A stretch of DNA of 64,000 nucleotides, taken from Massilia litorea. Lineage in GTDB: Bacteria; Pseudomonadota; Gammaproteobacteria; Burkholderiales; Burkholderiaceae_D. Under the pieces are notes generated by a model, which made no database searches, was not told the origin of the DNA, and saw only the letters and a list, made by a program, of their open reading frames with translations. Of this stretch, positions 8,731 through 17,765 are shown one piece after another (positions within the stretch are counted from its first letter, which is position 1; each line of letters begins with the position of its first letter). The stretch is taken from the NCBI RefSeq assembly GCF_015101885.1, contig NZ_CP062941.1, positions 3,162,001 through 3,226,000 of the forward strand, in the 5' to 3' direction. The position numbers and the translations under genes were made by a program.

Positions 8731-10755
8731 CTACCTGTGCATGCTGGTGAAGATAAGGCTGATGCCGCCGCTGGCCGAGACGACCCAGCTGCTACCGCCA
8801 TCGGTCACGTTGGCGGCGCCCGTGTTCACGAGAGGCTGTCCGTAGTCCGATTTAGGCAGCAGCCAAGTCATCGAGGCCAGGCTGCTGGGGTGCGATGCGA
8901 CGAATTGACGCGGACCAGATCCGGATCCGAGCTCGCTCCACTTGACCAGATTGCGCGATGCCATGAAGTCGGCAAGCGCCGGCATGGTGTACCACCTGAA
9001 GGTCTTGCCCTTGGACTGGGCATAGCTCATCAAGTTTTTCAGCACGTCGAGCCAGTCGACCGCGCCGGGAGGATGGGCATAGATTAGGCGGCTCGAGCGG
9101 GTGGCGACGTTGAAATCGATCAGGGAGGTGTACCACCTGATCACGTCTGCTTTGGGCACGCCGAAATCCTGGAATTCCTCGAAGGTGGCATAGGTGCCGA
9201 AAGGCACGACCGGGAACGCCCACATGCTGAGATTCCTGAGCACGCCATCACGGTAGGAACGCGTCGGGCTCATTCCCGTATGGCCAGTGTAATAATAGCC
9301 GACCTGACCTTCCCGCTCCGACCAGTCCAGCGCCCAGCGTGGGTTGTTGCCTTCAGGCGAAGAGTATTCCCGGATTTTTTTCCCAGTTGCCTGTTCGATT
9401 GCGCTCTTGTTGAGGATCAGCAGGTCGTTGAAGGTATGGACTCGATCAGCCGTCAACACATTCTGGTTCTCCTCGGTGGCATTCAAACCATAGTAGTCGT
9501 GGATCCAGCCGCCGTGGCTGCCGACTGCATGTCCCTGCCTGACGAAGTCCCTCAGGAACTGCTGGGCGACGGGGTTGTTCGGCAGGTCGAAGCCCAGCCT
9601 GTCGCCGAACGACACCGTGTCCGGCCCTGCTGTCATATCCATGGAAAATGGCCCTTTGTTCCAGACGCCTGCGTTCTTGAGGGTCTGCATCGGTTCCAGC
9701 GCCGCTGCCGAGTCGAGGTGCCAGTTGAGGGTCATTCCACCCACGCCATCGGGCTGCTTCGACAGGCTGGCCAAGCGTAGCAGATCCGATGAGAAGAAGG
9801 AGAGGAAGCCATGCAGGAGCATGCCGTCGGTGGCGCCCTTCAGGTAGCCGAGTGGTGTGTTCACGAAAAGCACCTTGCCGCCTGCGGTGCCGTACGAATT
9901 GATGCCCGCAATCAGGCCATGGGTGGGTGACGACATAATCGTCTCGCCCGGATACTGGCCGCGGGTGACATAGCTCGGATAGGTCAGGTAGCCATACACA
10001 TAGCCTGAAATGGCCTCGATCGTGCCGGAGGGCGCAGGCGTGGATCCGCCGACCCTGGCCGTGGTGATTGCATTGGTGAAGCGTGTGGAAATGACGGGCT
10101 TTCGGGTAGCTTGGCCACCCCGGCGTTTAACGAATTTATATTTGAATTGCTGGCCATGGTTGTACTGCTTCAAACTCGTGCTACCTCCGGCGAGGAAGCT
10201 TGCGGTCGTGGTACTGGGCGCTGTATAGACGCTGCTCTTCCCTGGTGGTACGGCGATGCGGCGCATTTGCGACGATGTGCCCACGATTGGCCCAAGTCCC
10301 GTCGTGCGGTCGCCCAATTCGGAATACATCAGGTATTCGATACCGGCCAGCTGGCTCAGGCGAGACGCTCCCGAGAGCGGGTAGAAGCCCGCATCGTCCT
10401 GCGCCGCGAAATCGAAAACCAGCATGGCCTTCCCGCCGGCTTTGACAAAATTCTGGATGGCGTCGAGCAGGGGCTGGCCGGCCCGCACATGCACCTGGTC
10501 CGGAAGAATGATTCCCTGGTAGCCGGCGCCGCCGTTACTCATGAAAGCAGAATCGGTAATGACGTCGACGCGCAAACCTTCTTCCTGGGCCGCGTCGGTC
10601 CATGCTGTTACCAGCGGATGCGAACTGGGTGTGCCATCTGGTACGAGCAATCCCAGCGGTGCAGTCTGCGACCACGCTGCCGGGGATCCGAATGCAGCAA
10701 TCACTAGCGCAACCTGTAGCAGGAAGCGGGACAGCGCGCGAATAAGGATGTTCAT
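8731..10755 (-). CDS. Secreted polysaccharide deacetylase-like protein
   Basis: The 674-residue product has a signal peptide ending near AAWSQ. Residues about 32-130 resemble a flavodoxin-like/amidotransferase-like fold (GLLVPDGT, GIILPD, AMLVFDF). A later domain has deacetylase-type features: NWHLD (344-348) with a candidate catalytic Asp, SHGGWIHD (413-420) with two candidate metal-binding histidines, and SSPEGNNPRW. The order recalls large CE4/CE18-type deacetylases such as PelA or fungal Agd3, but I cannot assign the family firmly. The expected role is N-deacetylation of the exported HexNAc polymer in the periplasm. It is the first gene of the operon, 76 bp upstream of the synthase. Confidence 0.68.
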   Translation of the reverse strand: MNILIRALSRFLLQVALVIAAFGSPAAWSQTAPLGLLVPDGTPSSHPLVTAWTDAAQEEGLRVDVITDSAFMSNGGAGYQGIILPDQVHVRAGQPLLDAIQNFVKAGGKAMLVFDFAAQDDAGFYPLSGASRLSQLAGIEYLMYSELGDRTTGLGPIVGTSSQMRRIAVPPGKSSVYTAPSTTTASFLAGGSTSLKQYNHGQQFKYKFVKRRGGQATRKPVISTRFTNAITTARVGGSTPAPSGTIEAISGYVYGYLTYPSYVTRGQYPGETIMSSPTHGLIAGINSYGTAGGKVLFVNTPLGYLKGATDGMLLHGFLSFFSSDLLRLASLSKQPDGVGGMTLNWHLDSAAALEPMQTLKNAGVWNKGPFSMDMTAGPDTVSFGDRLGFDLPNNPVAQQFLRDFVRQGHAVGSHGGWIHDYYGLNATEENQNVLTADRVHTFNDLLILNKSAIEQATGKKIREYSSPEGNNPRWALDWSEREGQVGYYYTGHTGMSPTRSYRDGVLRNLSMWAFPVVPFGTYATFEEFQDFGVPKADVIRWYTSLIDFNVATRSSRLIYAHPPGAVDWLDVLKNLMSYAQSKGKTFRWYTMPALADFMASRNLVKWSELGSGSGPRQFVASHPSSLASMTWLLPKSDYGQPLVNTGAANVTDGGSSWVVSASGGISLIFTSMHR

Positions 10756-11099
10756 GTTTACCTCCGGTTTAACGGTATTTCAGTAAGCGACGTGCAATGT
10801 TTATTGCTAGATCGAAAAAATTCTCATATGAAGGGAGCGATTGCTGATGAGTGCTTGCGATCATACAAAGCAATTTAATCGAATTTTTCGCTGAAATTAT
10901 GCGATGCGGATCATTCTATCGAAGGCTTCAGGTGTGAACGTTTGATCTGGAACACTTTTTAAAAGAAATGCACAAAACGACAATTTGTCTGAGAAATTGT
11001 TCCACCTCAAAGGAAGCGCAAAAAATGTCCAATATCTTTCAATGCATAGTGAATAACAACAGCGATCAGTTTGTACAGCCAATATAAGGGGGGCAGGCC
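10756..11099. promoter_or_regulatory. AT-rich divergent promoter region of the polysaccharide locus
   Basis: This 344-bp region separates the minus-strand polysaccharide operon from wecB. It is clearly more AT-rich than its flanks. An inverted repeat ACAATTT-N7-AAATTGT lies at 10980-11000, a good candidate operator. No convincing ORF is present. A 61-codon minus frame near 10897-11082 has no coding character. Confidence 0.5.
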
Positions 11100-12260
11100 A
11101 TGAAAGTTCTCACTGTTTTTGGTACACGCCCAGAAGCTATCAAGATGGCTCCTTTGGTTAAGGCACTACACAGGGCCTCGGAGGTGGAATCCATCGTATG
11201 CGTCACTGGGCAGCACCAGGAAATGTTGCAGCAAGTGTTAAAACTATTTGCAATCGAACCCGAGTACCATCTTTCCCTGATGGCGCCCGACCAGCAATTG
11301 AATGGACTCGCCTCGCGAATGTTAGGTGCGCTCGATTCCGTGTTCCAATACGTGCAGCCCGAGCGCGTACTGGTCCATGGCGACACTACCACCGCGCTGG
11401 TAGCAACGCTTGCCGCATTTCATCGGAAGATTCCTGTAGGGCACGTTGAGGCCGGCCTCCGAAGTGGAAATATCGCCCAGCCATGGCCTGAGGAAGTAAA
11501 TCGCCGCGCTGTCGATATCATGTCCCATCAACTATTTGCGCCGACCGAAGCGGCTCGTGCGAACTTGTTGGCGGAAAACCTGGGCGGGGCCATTTATGTA
11601 ACAGGTAACACGGTAATCGATGCGTTGAGGATCGCCGACATGGCGCTGCGTCAGGATAAGGATTTGCGATCGGAAGTCGATGCGCGCCTGCCTCCTGAGC
11701 AATTAGGGAAGAAACTGCTGTTGGTGACTGGACACCGGCGTGAGAATTTCGGCACCGGCTTCGCCAATATCTGCACGGCGCTACAAGCCTTGGCCAGTTT
11801 CGGAGACACGCACATCGTCTACCCGGTCCATCTGAATCCGAATGTCCAGAAACCCGTGAATACCACGCTTGGTGACTGCCGGTTCATCGACCTGATTGCC
11901 CCACTCGACTACCTCGGCTTCGTACGGATGATGCAGCGCGCGGACTGCATCCTGACCGACTCTGGCGGAATACAGGAAGAGGCGCCTTATCTCGGCAAAC
12001 CTGTGCTGGTCATGCGCGATGTGACTGAACGACCGGAGGCTGTTTCGGCCAAGGCAGTCCGCCTTGTGGGCACCGATCCTGCGCGGATCGTTGACGGTGT
12101 ACGCGCGGTATTGGGCGAACACGCGAACTGGCATATGTCGGCAACGCAGTTGTACGGCGACGGATTTGCCGCGGAACGGATCGTGGACGCCCTGCTGGGA
12201 CGTGCGACAGACCATTTCGTCAACCATGCTGTCGACAGCGACAAGTTGCTCACGGCTTAG
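11100..12260 (+). CDS. wecB: UDP-N-acetylglucosamine 2-epimerase (non-hydrolysing)
   Basis: The 386-residue product is the usual length for the family. The N-terminus TVFGTRPEAIKMAPL, the HGDTTTALVATLAAF stretch, HVEAGLRSG, and the UDP-binding LTDSGGIQEEAP segment are all diagnostic. It interconverts UDP-GlcNAc and UDP-ManNAc in the cytoplasm. It sits head-to-head with the polysaccharide synthase operon, so it most likely supplies a precursor for that polymer. No wecC dehydrogenase follows, so the sugar may stay as ManNAc. A GGGGGGCAGGCC stretch just upstream gives only a modest ribosome-binding site. The start at 11100 matches family N-termini. Confidence 0.93.
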   Translation: MKVLTVFGTRPEAIKMAPLVKALHRASEVESIVCVTGQHQEMLQQVLKLFAIEPEYHLSLMAPDQQLNGLASRMLGALDSVFQYVQPERVLVHGDTTTALVATLAAFHRKIPVGHVEAGLRSGNIAQPWPEEVNRRAVDIMSHQLFAPTEAARANLLAENLGGAIYVTGNTVIDALRIADMALRQDKDLRSEVDARLPPEQLGKKLLLVTGHRRENFGTGFANICTALQALASFGDTHIVYPVHLNPNVQKPVNTTLGDCRFIDLIAPLDYLGFVRMMQRADCILTDSGGIQEEAPYLGKPVLVMRDVTERPEAVSAKAVRLVGTDPARIVDGVRAVLGEHANWHMSATQLYGDGFAAERIVDALLGRATDHFVNHAVDSDKLLTA

Positions 12261-12401
12261 CTCAAGCCAGCGCCTTCACAGCCTGCACCACAGATTGTCA
12301 ATGCGTGGTATTTACTTTAGGTTATTTACCTGATACCGTTGAAGATAGAGACATTGACACTTCTACCACGCTTCCGGCGCTCGTTCACGTAGGAGCAATA
12401 A

Positions 12402-13055
12402 ATGATTCACGTCGGCATTGTCGAGCCTTACGAGATATTGCGTAAGGGTTTGTCAAGCCTGATTAAGGAATGCGGCGGGATGCGCATTGTCGCCGAGGCT
12501 GGCAATGTGGCGGACATGGCTGCCCAGCTGGAAGGGGCCCGTATCGATGTGCTGGTGCTTGAGCCTCTCGCGGCATGGGGGCTCAATCTGGAGGCAGTCC
12601 GGGTAATCCAAAGCAAAATGGACAATTTCAGGATTCTGGTCTTTTCCGAGTCGACTGCTGAGGACAAGGTTCAGGCGGCCCTACGCGCCGGCATCGTCGG
12701 ATTCGTTTCGAAGCGGGCAAGGCTGAGTGAACTGATCCAGGGCATACAAAATCTCGCCCGGGGCGAGCCCTTCCTGTGTGCGGAAGTCACAGCCAAGCTG
12801 ACCAACTGCATTATCAATACCTTTTCCAAGCATCCGCACGAGCTCCTTAGCAATCGCGAGTTGGAGATTCTCTTGCTGTTAGTGAACGGAAAATCGATAG
12901 CGGATGCTGCTCATGAATTAAATCTTAGCGTGAAGACAGTCAGCACGCACAAAATGAGACTCATGCAAAAGATGGAGCTGGAGTCTTTTTCGAAGCTGGT
13001 GCAGTACGCTACGGCGCATGGCCTGATTTCCAACAGCGCGAAAGACTCCAACTGA
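12402..13055 (+). CDS. LuxR/NarL-type regulator with degenerate receiver
   Basis: The 217-residue product has an N-terminal receiver-like domain (1-120) and a C-terminal LuxR-type HTH (about 145-210; LSNRELEILLLLVNGKS, SVKTVSTHKMRLMQKM). The usual acidic pair is replaced by E8-P9, and the phospho-acceptor position reads VLVLEP, giving Glu54 instead of Asp. The conserved Lys (K104, in FVSKRA) remains. No histidine kinase is nearby. Phosphorylation is therefore unlikely. Glu54 may mimic the active state, or the domain may sense a ligand. The gene follows wecB by 141 bp and plausibly controls the polysaccharide locus. The GGAGCAATAA ribosome-binding site supports the start. Confidence 0.85.
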   Translation: MIHVGIVEPYEILRKGLSSLIKECGGMRIVAEAGNVADMAAQLEGARIDVLVLEPLAAWGLNLEAVRVIQSKMDNFRILVFSESTAEDKVQAALRAGIVGFVSKRARLSELIQGIQNLARGEPFLCAEVTAKLTNCIINTFSKHPHELLSNRELEILLLLVNGKSIADAAHELNLSVKTVSTHKMRLMQKMELESFSKLVQYATAHGLISNSAKDSN

Positions 13056-13579
13056 GCGAATACAACGCTGGATTTTTCCGAAGTGAAACGCTATATGCCC
13101 ACTACATGCTGGCAAGAATTAGTTTGATTTGAAAAATATCTTGAAAAAGATGCTAAATCGAACGCATGGGATTAATTGGCGACGCCGATGAGGCCATCCT
13201 ATTAAATCGCCCGAATGTGGCACGGAGGGGTGAGGCACACCGCCTACAAAATCGCCATGCGCATGAAATAGATTTGACAGGACACAGTAGTGCGATAATA
13301 ATAACTAAGCGAGCGCGAGCAATGTAATAAAAATACTCTTCCGCAAGCAATAATAAGAAATGATTTACTTCAATGAAACTCCGTATTCCGTCCTGAAAGA
13401 GCTGGCGCCGTCTATTGCCAGCTGGACTCGATAGATAATAACGGCGTGTGAATTCGCCATAGCGTATAGCGTCCGGCCACCCGAACTTCTTGAAATGCAA
13501 CGGTTGCGTTGGCAACTGGAGCCTGGTGTCCTGCGTCCTGCGTTATGCAATCCACATAAAAAATCAACTGGGGAAATGC
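13056..13579. other. 524-bp intergenic region, no gene recognised
   Basis: This AT-rich region lies before the Crp/Fnr gene. I see a short inverted repeat CTGGC...GCCAG near 13400-13425 but no gene or RNA that I can support. If the Crp/Fnr protein starts at an earlier in-frame ATG (13490), the gap shrinks to 434 bp. Confidence 0.4.
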
Positions 13580-14251
13580 ATGCGGCACTCATCGCACACT
13601 TCATTGCCGGGCCCTCGGCATGCCTACAGTTCGGTTATCGTGCGAAACGCCGATCCGGGCTTGTTCAGGCGTTATTCGGAACGCCAGGTGCTTCGGTCGC
13701 CTTGCCAACATCCCGGAAAACTGCAGGTTCTGCTTTCGGGATACGCAAAAATATCGGCGGTCAGTGAAACCGGCCAGGAAGACATCCTGGGTTTTGCCAT
13801 GCCTGGAGACATTCTCGGTCTGGATGCGCTGACAACGCACACGATTCCTTCCGAAATCATCTTCCTCACCGAGGCCATGGCGGGGGAATTGACGCTGGAA
13901 GACGCCATTGGCCTGGAAGGCAGTGTGGGAGGACTTGGCGAGGGCGTCGGCAACCTCATCAGCCGGGAACTGTTGCGAACCCAGTGGCGCAACCGGTTTG
14001 TCCGAAACGCCTCCGTCAAGACGCGGGTCGCCCAGTTCTTGCTGGAGCTCGGCAGGCGCTTCGACGAGATCGATCTTCCTTCCCACAAATACCGATTGTT
14101 CATGCCACGCGAGGACATCGCCATTTTTCTTGGAATGACTCAGTGCACGCTGAGCCGAACCTTGCATGTATTGTGCAAGAGCGGGCTGATCGATATCGAT
14201 GGGAGCAGGTGGATCGAAATCCTGGATCCAATCGGGTTGAACCACGTCTAG
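13580..14251 (+). CDS. Crp/Fnr-family transcription regulator
   Basis: About 223 residues from the ATG at 13580. A cyclic-nucleotide-binding-like beta roll (GYAKISAVSETGQEDILGFA, PGDILGLDAL) is followed by the dimer helix and a Crp-type HTH (MPREDIAIFLGMTQ, CTLSRTLHVLCKSGLI). The beta roll is shorter than usual at the N-terminus and lacks the cAMP-binding arginine pattern. A longer in-frame start at 13490 would add 30 residues with four cysteines (KCNGC, then C15 and C30). That hints at an Fnr-like iron-sulfur sensor, but the spacing does not match Fnr. Its neighbours are the LuxR gene and an ECF sigma gene, so it may be part of the locus control. Confidence 0.8.
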   Translation: MRHSSHTSLPGPRHAYSSVIVRNADPGLFRRYSERQVLRSPCQHPGKLQVLLSGYAKISAVSETGQEDILGFAMPGDILGLDALTTHTIPSEIIFLTEAMAGELTLEDAIGLEGSVGGLGEGVGNLISRELLRTQWRNRFVRNASVKTRVAQFLLELGRRFDEIDLPSHKYRLFMPREDIAIFLGMTQCTLSRTLHVLCKSGLIDIDGSRWIEILDPIGLNHV

Positions 14252-14261
14252 CCGGACCAGC

Positions 14262-14296
14262 AAAGCGAGCGTGCGAGCGGATCGCTCACGCTCATT
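14262..14296. terminator. Hairpin between the Crp/Fnr and sigma factor genes
   Basis: GAGCGTGCGAGCG and CGCTCACGCTC pair across a GAT loop with one bulged C, giving an 11-bp stem. It lies just after the Crp/Fnr stop. No T-run follows, so termination may be weak or the hairpin may protect the mRNA 3' end. Confidence 0.45.
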
Positions 14297-14347
14297 CGGG
14301 GATTCGGTTCCATTGAGGTACAAGCTGGCTCACAGGCGTATCCCGAA

Positions 14348-14920
14348 ATGGAAGCGGATGCCGAGAAAGCGTTGATCGAACTGGCCCAGTCCGGCGACGA
14401 ACTGGCATACGATTCGCTGTTCACGCTTTACCGCCCGCGGGTCTATCGGATCGTTCAATATATCCTGCGAGACGATGCCGAGGCCGAAGACGTCGTGCAG
14501 GACATTTTCCTGAAATTGTTCAAGGCACTGGGAAGCTTCCGCCACGAATCCTCGTTTTTTACCTGGATCTATAAAGTCGCGGTCAATGCGGCGCGCTCGC
14601 GCCTGTCCTCCAGGGCGCGGGAGGCGCATCTTCTCGCCGATTCCGGCAGTCAGGTGCTCGAAGAATCGTATTCGTCGGAAGCCGACCAGCCGGAATTCGT
14701 GCATCAGCGCGCCGAGCAGGTCCGCATGCTGGACCTGGCCATTACAAGCCTGCAGCCCAACCTGCGCGAGGCATTCCTGCTGCGCGAAGTCGACGGACTC
14801 AGCTACGCAGAAATTGCCGATCTAATGCATTGTCCGGTGGGAACGGTCAGGAGCCGGATTTCGCGGGCAAAGTCGTTTCTGGCCGAGCGCATCGCCGCCC
14901 CCGAAGCGAACGGCGGCTGA
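14348..14920 (+). CDS. ECF RNA polymerase sigma factor, RpoE-like
   Basis: The 190-residue product has sigma region 2 (LAYDSLFTLYRPRVYRIV, AEDVVQDIFLKLFKAL, FFTWIYKVAVNAARSR) and region 4 (LREAFLLREVDGLSYAEIA, CPVGTVRSRISRAK). The sequence is close to RpoE/SigE-type group IV factors that respond to envelope stress. No anti-sigma gene (RseA or zinc-binding type) follows: the next gene is fahA on the other strand. The factor is therefore either controlled from elsewhere or by the regulators next to it. Given the neighbouring polysaccharide genes, a surface-stress or biofilm role is reasonable inference. Confidence 0.9.
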   Translation: MEADAEKALIELAQSGDELAYDSLFTLYRPRVYRIVQYILRDDAEAEDVVQDIFLKLFKALGSFRHESSFFTWIYKVAVNAARSRLSSRAREAHLLADSGSQVLEESYSSEADQPEFVHQRAEQVRMLDLAITSLQPNLREAFLLREVDGLSYAEIADLMHCPVGTVRSRISRAKSFLAERIAAPEANGG

Positions 14921-15050
14921 CTGTGGCGCGGGCAGCCTCACGCTGGCAATTCCGGCAATGCCGTGCTTACCATGCATGCCGTTCAGCGCCATATGGCGGC
15001 CATGCGGCACCGACCTTGTCAGTGGCCTTACCTTACTTGAACGTCTCGAC

Positions 15051-16352
15051 TCAACGCGCTGGCAGCACCATTCCCGCAACTTCGCCGAAGCCAATGCGCG
15101 GCAGCCCGGTGCGTCCCGTCCAGCCGCGCATCACGATGCGGTCGCCGTCCTCCAGGAACACGCGCTGCTCGCCGTTCGGCAGCGTCAACGCCTGCTTGCC
15201 CCCGGCGCTCAGTTCCAGCAGCGAACCCGCTTCCGCCGCATCCGGCCCCGACTGCGTACCCGAGCCGAGCAAATCTCCCGCCTGCAGCGCGCAGCCGTTG
15301 ACGGTATGGTGCGCCACCAGCTGGGCGACGCTCCAGTACGAATGGCGGAAATTCGATTGCGAGATGCGCGCCGGCGGCACACCGTCGCGGCGCATGGTCT
15401 CGGTCTCGATCAGCACTTCCAGCTCGATGTCGAAGCCGCCCCTGGTGCGCAGCGCCGGGTAGTCGAGATAGGGCAGCGGCTGCGGATCGGCCGCGTCGCG
15501 CTGCCAGGCGGCGCGGTAGGGCGCCAGCGCTTCGATGGTGACGATCCAGGGCGCGATCGTGGTCGCGAAGTTCTTCGACAGGAAAGGGCCGAGCGGCTGG
15601 TATTCCCAGGCCTGGATGTCGCGCGCCGACCAGTCGTTCAGCAGGCACAGGCCGAACACGTGCTCTTCGGCCTGGCCCGCCTCGATCGCCTCGCCCTGGA
15701 CATTGCCCCTGCCGACAAAAATGCCCACTTCCAGTTCGTAGTCGAGGCGCGTGCAAGGCCCGAATTGCGGCTCGTTCCCGGAGCCGGAGCGGGTCTGCCC
15801 GATCGGGCGGCGGAAGTCCTGGCCGGAGACGCCGATGGTCGAGGCGCGCCCGTGATAACCGATCGGCACCCATTTGTAGTTGGGCAGCAGTGGTTCATCG
15901 GGCCGGAACAGCTTGCCGACCGAGGTCGCATGGTGGATCGAGGTATAGAAATCGGTGTAGTCGCCGATCCGTGCCGGCACGCCGTACTCGGCCTCGGCCT
16001 GCGAGACCAGCACCGCGGGCCGCGCCGGCGCGCCGCTGCGCAGGAAGCGCGACAGCGCCAGGCGCAGCGCCGACCAGGCCGGCGGGCCGGCCGCCATCAG
16101 GGCGTTCAGGCTGCTCTGCGCACCGAGCGCCAGCGCCGTACGGGCCGCGCCGTCGAATGCATCGCCCAATGCCGCCAGGTCGACGACCTGGTCGCCGATC
16201 GCGACGCCACCGCGGAACGGTTCACCGCTGCCGAGCCGGCGGAACACGCAGAAGGGCAGGTTCTGGATCGGGAAGTCCGAGGTCCCGCTGTTGGCGGATT
16301 CAACCCAGCTGGTGAGCGCGGGGTCGTGGGTTTCGTTCAGTCGTGCGCTCAT
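15051..16352 (-). CDS. fahA: Fumarylacetoacetase
   Basis: The 433-residue product is the expected length. It hydrolyses 4-fumarylacetoacetate to fumarate and acetoacetate, the last step of tyrosine/homogentisate breakdown. Family features are visible: [19 protein letters not shown] with catalytic and metal-binding residues, [12 protein letters not shown] with metal-ligand glutamates, [15 protein letters not shown], and SGTQSGP near the end. Its ATG overlaps the hmgA stop by 4 bp (ATGA), so the two enzymes are translationally coupled. Maleylacetoacetate isomerase is not adjacent. The GST-like gene at 32726 does not look like it. Confidence 0.95.
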   Translation of the reverse strand: MSARLNETHDPALTSWVESANSGTSDFPIQNLPFCVFRRLGSGEPFRGGVAIGDQVVDLAALGDAFDGAARTALALGAQSSLNALMAAGPPAWSALRLALSRFLRSGAPARPAVLVSQAEAEYGVPARIGDYTDFYTSIHHATSVGKLFRPDEPLLPNYKWVPIGYHGRASTIGVSGQDFRRPIGQTRSGSGNEPQFGPCTRLDYELEVGIFVGRGNVQGEAIEAGQAEEHVFGLCLLNDWSARDIQAWEYQPLGPFLSKNFATTIAPWIVTIEALAPYRAAWQRDAADPQPLPYLDYPALRTRGGFDIELEVLIETETMRRDGVPPARISQSNFRHSYWSVAQLVAHHTVNGCALQAGDLLGSGTQSGPDAAEAGSLLELSAGGKQALTLPNGEQRVFLEDGDRIVMRGWTGRTGLPRIGFGEVAGMVLPAR

Positions 16353-17659
16353 GGCTGGTTCTCGTTGAAGTGTTTATGGAAGCCCTGCCAGCACTGGTAG
16401 TAGTCCGGCTGCAGCTGGGAGGATGACAGCGCGTGCGCGGTCGGGCAGATCGGGTCGCGCGTCTCGAACATGAAGGCCATGGTCGCGTCGACTTTATGGG
16501 GCACGCTGGTGTCGGCGCTGCTGGCCTTGTCGAAGGTCGGCGCATCCGGGCCGTGGCCGCTCATGCAGTTGTGCAGGCTGGCGCCGCCGGGACGGAAGCC
16601 TTCCGATTTGGCGTCGTACTGTCCCGCGATCAGGCCCATGAATTCGCTGGCCACGTTGCGGTGGAACCAGGGCGGACGGAAGGTGTCTTCGGCGGCCAGC
16701 CAGCGCGGCGGGAAGATCACGAAGTCGAGCGTGTCCACGCCCGGCGTGTCGGAGGGCGCTTGCAGCACCAGGAAGATCGACGGGTCCGGATGGTCGTAGC
16801 TGATCGAGCCGATGGTGTTGAAATGGCGCAGGTCATATTTATAAGGGGCGTAGTTGCCGTGCCAGGCGACGACGTCGAGCGGCGAGTGGCCGATCTTCGC
16901 GGTCCACAGGTTGCCGCCGAATTTGGCGACGAGTTCGAAGTCGCCCTCGCGGTCTTCGTACGATGCGCACGGCGTGAGGAAGTCGCGCGGATTGGCCAGA
17001 CCGTTCGAGCCGATCGGGCCCATGTCCGGCAGGCGCAGCAGGGCGCCGAAGTTCTCGCAGACATAGCCGCGCGCTGCGCCGTCCGGCAAGCGGATCTGGA
17101 AACGAATCCCGCGCGGGATGACGGCGATTTCCTGCGGTTCGATGTCGAGCGTGCCCAGCTCCGTCGCGATCGACAGCCGGCCCTGCTGCGGCACGATCAG
17201 CAGCTCGCCGTCGGCGTCATAGAAAAAACGGTCCGTCATCGAACGGTTGGCCGCGTACAGGTGGATCGCGCAGCCGCTTTGCGCCAGCGGCGAGCCGTTG
17301 CCGGCCATTGTCACGAGGCCGTCGATGAAGTCGGCCGGCTCGGTCGGCAGCGGCAATGGGTCCCAGCGCAGCTGGTTCGGCGGCGCCGCGACCTCGTCGA
17401 AACGGCTGACGATGCGGCCGTTACCGATCTGGCGGAAGGGCTGGTGCATGGCGGCCGGCCGGATGCGGTACAGCCAGGAACGGCGGTTGTGGGCACGCGG
17501 CGCAGTGAAGGCGGTGCCGGACACCTGCTCGGCATACAGGCCGTAGGGGGCGCGCTGGGGCGAGTTCCGGTGCGCGGGCAGGGCGCCTGGCAGGGCCTCG
17601 GTGGCAAATTCGTTACCGAAGCCGGACTGGTAGCCGGGATGGGCCAGATTGGTGGTCAC
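16349..17659 (-). CDS. hmgA: Homogentisate 1,2-dioxygenase
   Basis: The 436-residue cytosolic Fe(II) ring-cleavage enzyme converts homogentisate to maleylacetoacetate. Diagnostic segments include the N-terminus [65 protein letters not shown] with ligand histidines, and [12 protein letters not shown]. The start is GTG at 17659, preceded by AGGAG at a 6-base spacing. Longer in-frame starts would read through the promoter region. It forms an operon with fahA and is divergent from a LysR gene across about 106 bp. Confidence 0.96.
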   Translation of the reverse strand: MTTNLAHPGYQSGFGNEFATEALPGALPAHRNSPQRAPYGLYAEQVSGTAFTAPRAHNRRSWLYRIRPAAMHQPFRQIGNGRIVSRFDEVAAPPNQLRWDPLPLPTEPADFIDGLVTMAGNGSPLAQSGCAIHLYAANRSMTDRFFYDADGELLIVPQQGRLSIATELGTLDIEPQEIAVIPRGIRFQIRLPDGAARGYVCENFGALLRLPDMGPIGSNGLANPRDFLTPCASYEDREGDFELVAKFGGNLWTAKIGHSPLDVVAWHGNYAPYKYDLRHFNTIGSISYDHPDPSIFLVLQAPSDTPGVDTLDFVIFPPRWLAAEDTFRPPWFHRNVASEFMGLIAGQYDAKSEGFRPGGASLHNCMSGHGPDAPTFDKASSADTSVPHKVDATMAFMFETRDPICPTAHALSSSQLQPDYYQCWQGFHKHFNENQP

Positions 17660-17718
17660 GCTTGTCTCCTGAATGGGCGGTTTCGGGACAATGTAGTGCA
17701 GCCGTCCCACTTTTGCGA

Positions 17719-17747
17719 TATAAATAGAAAAATTCCAGGTATTTATA
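17719..17747. promoter_or_regulatory. Inverted repeat in the hmgA/LysR divergent region
   Basis: TATAAATA (17719-17726) and TATTTATA (17740-17747) form perfect 8-bp arms around 13 bases. LysR proteins bind interrupted AT-rich dyads between divergent genes, so this is the obvious operator. It also overlaps the likely -10/-35 region of hmgA. The assignment to the adjacent LysR is inferred. Confidence 0.6.
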
Positions 17748-17765
17748 ACGTAAATAGAGGTGGCG

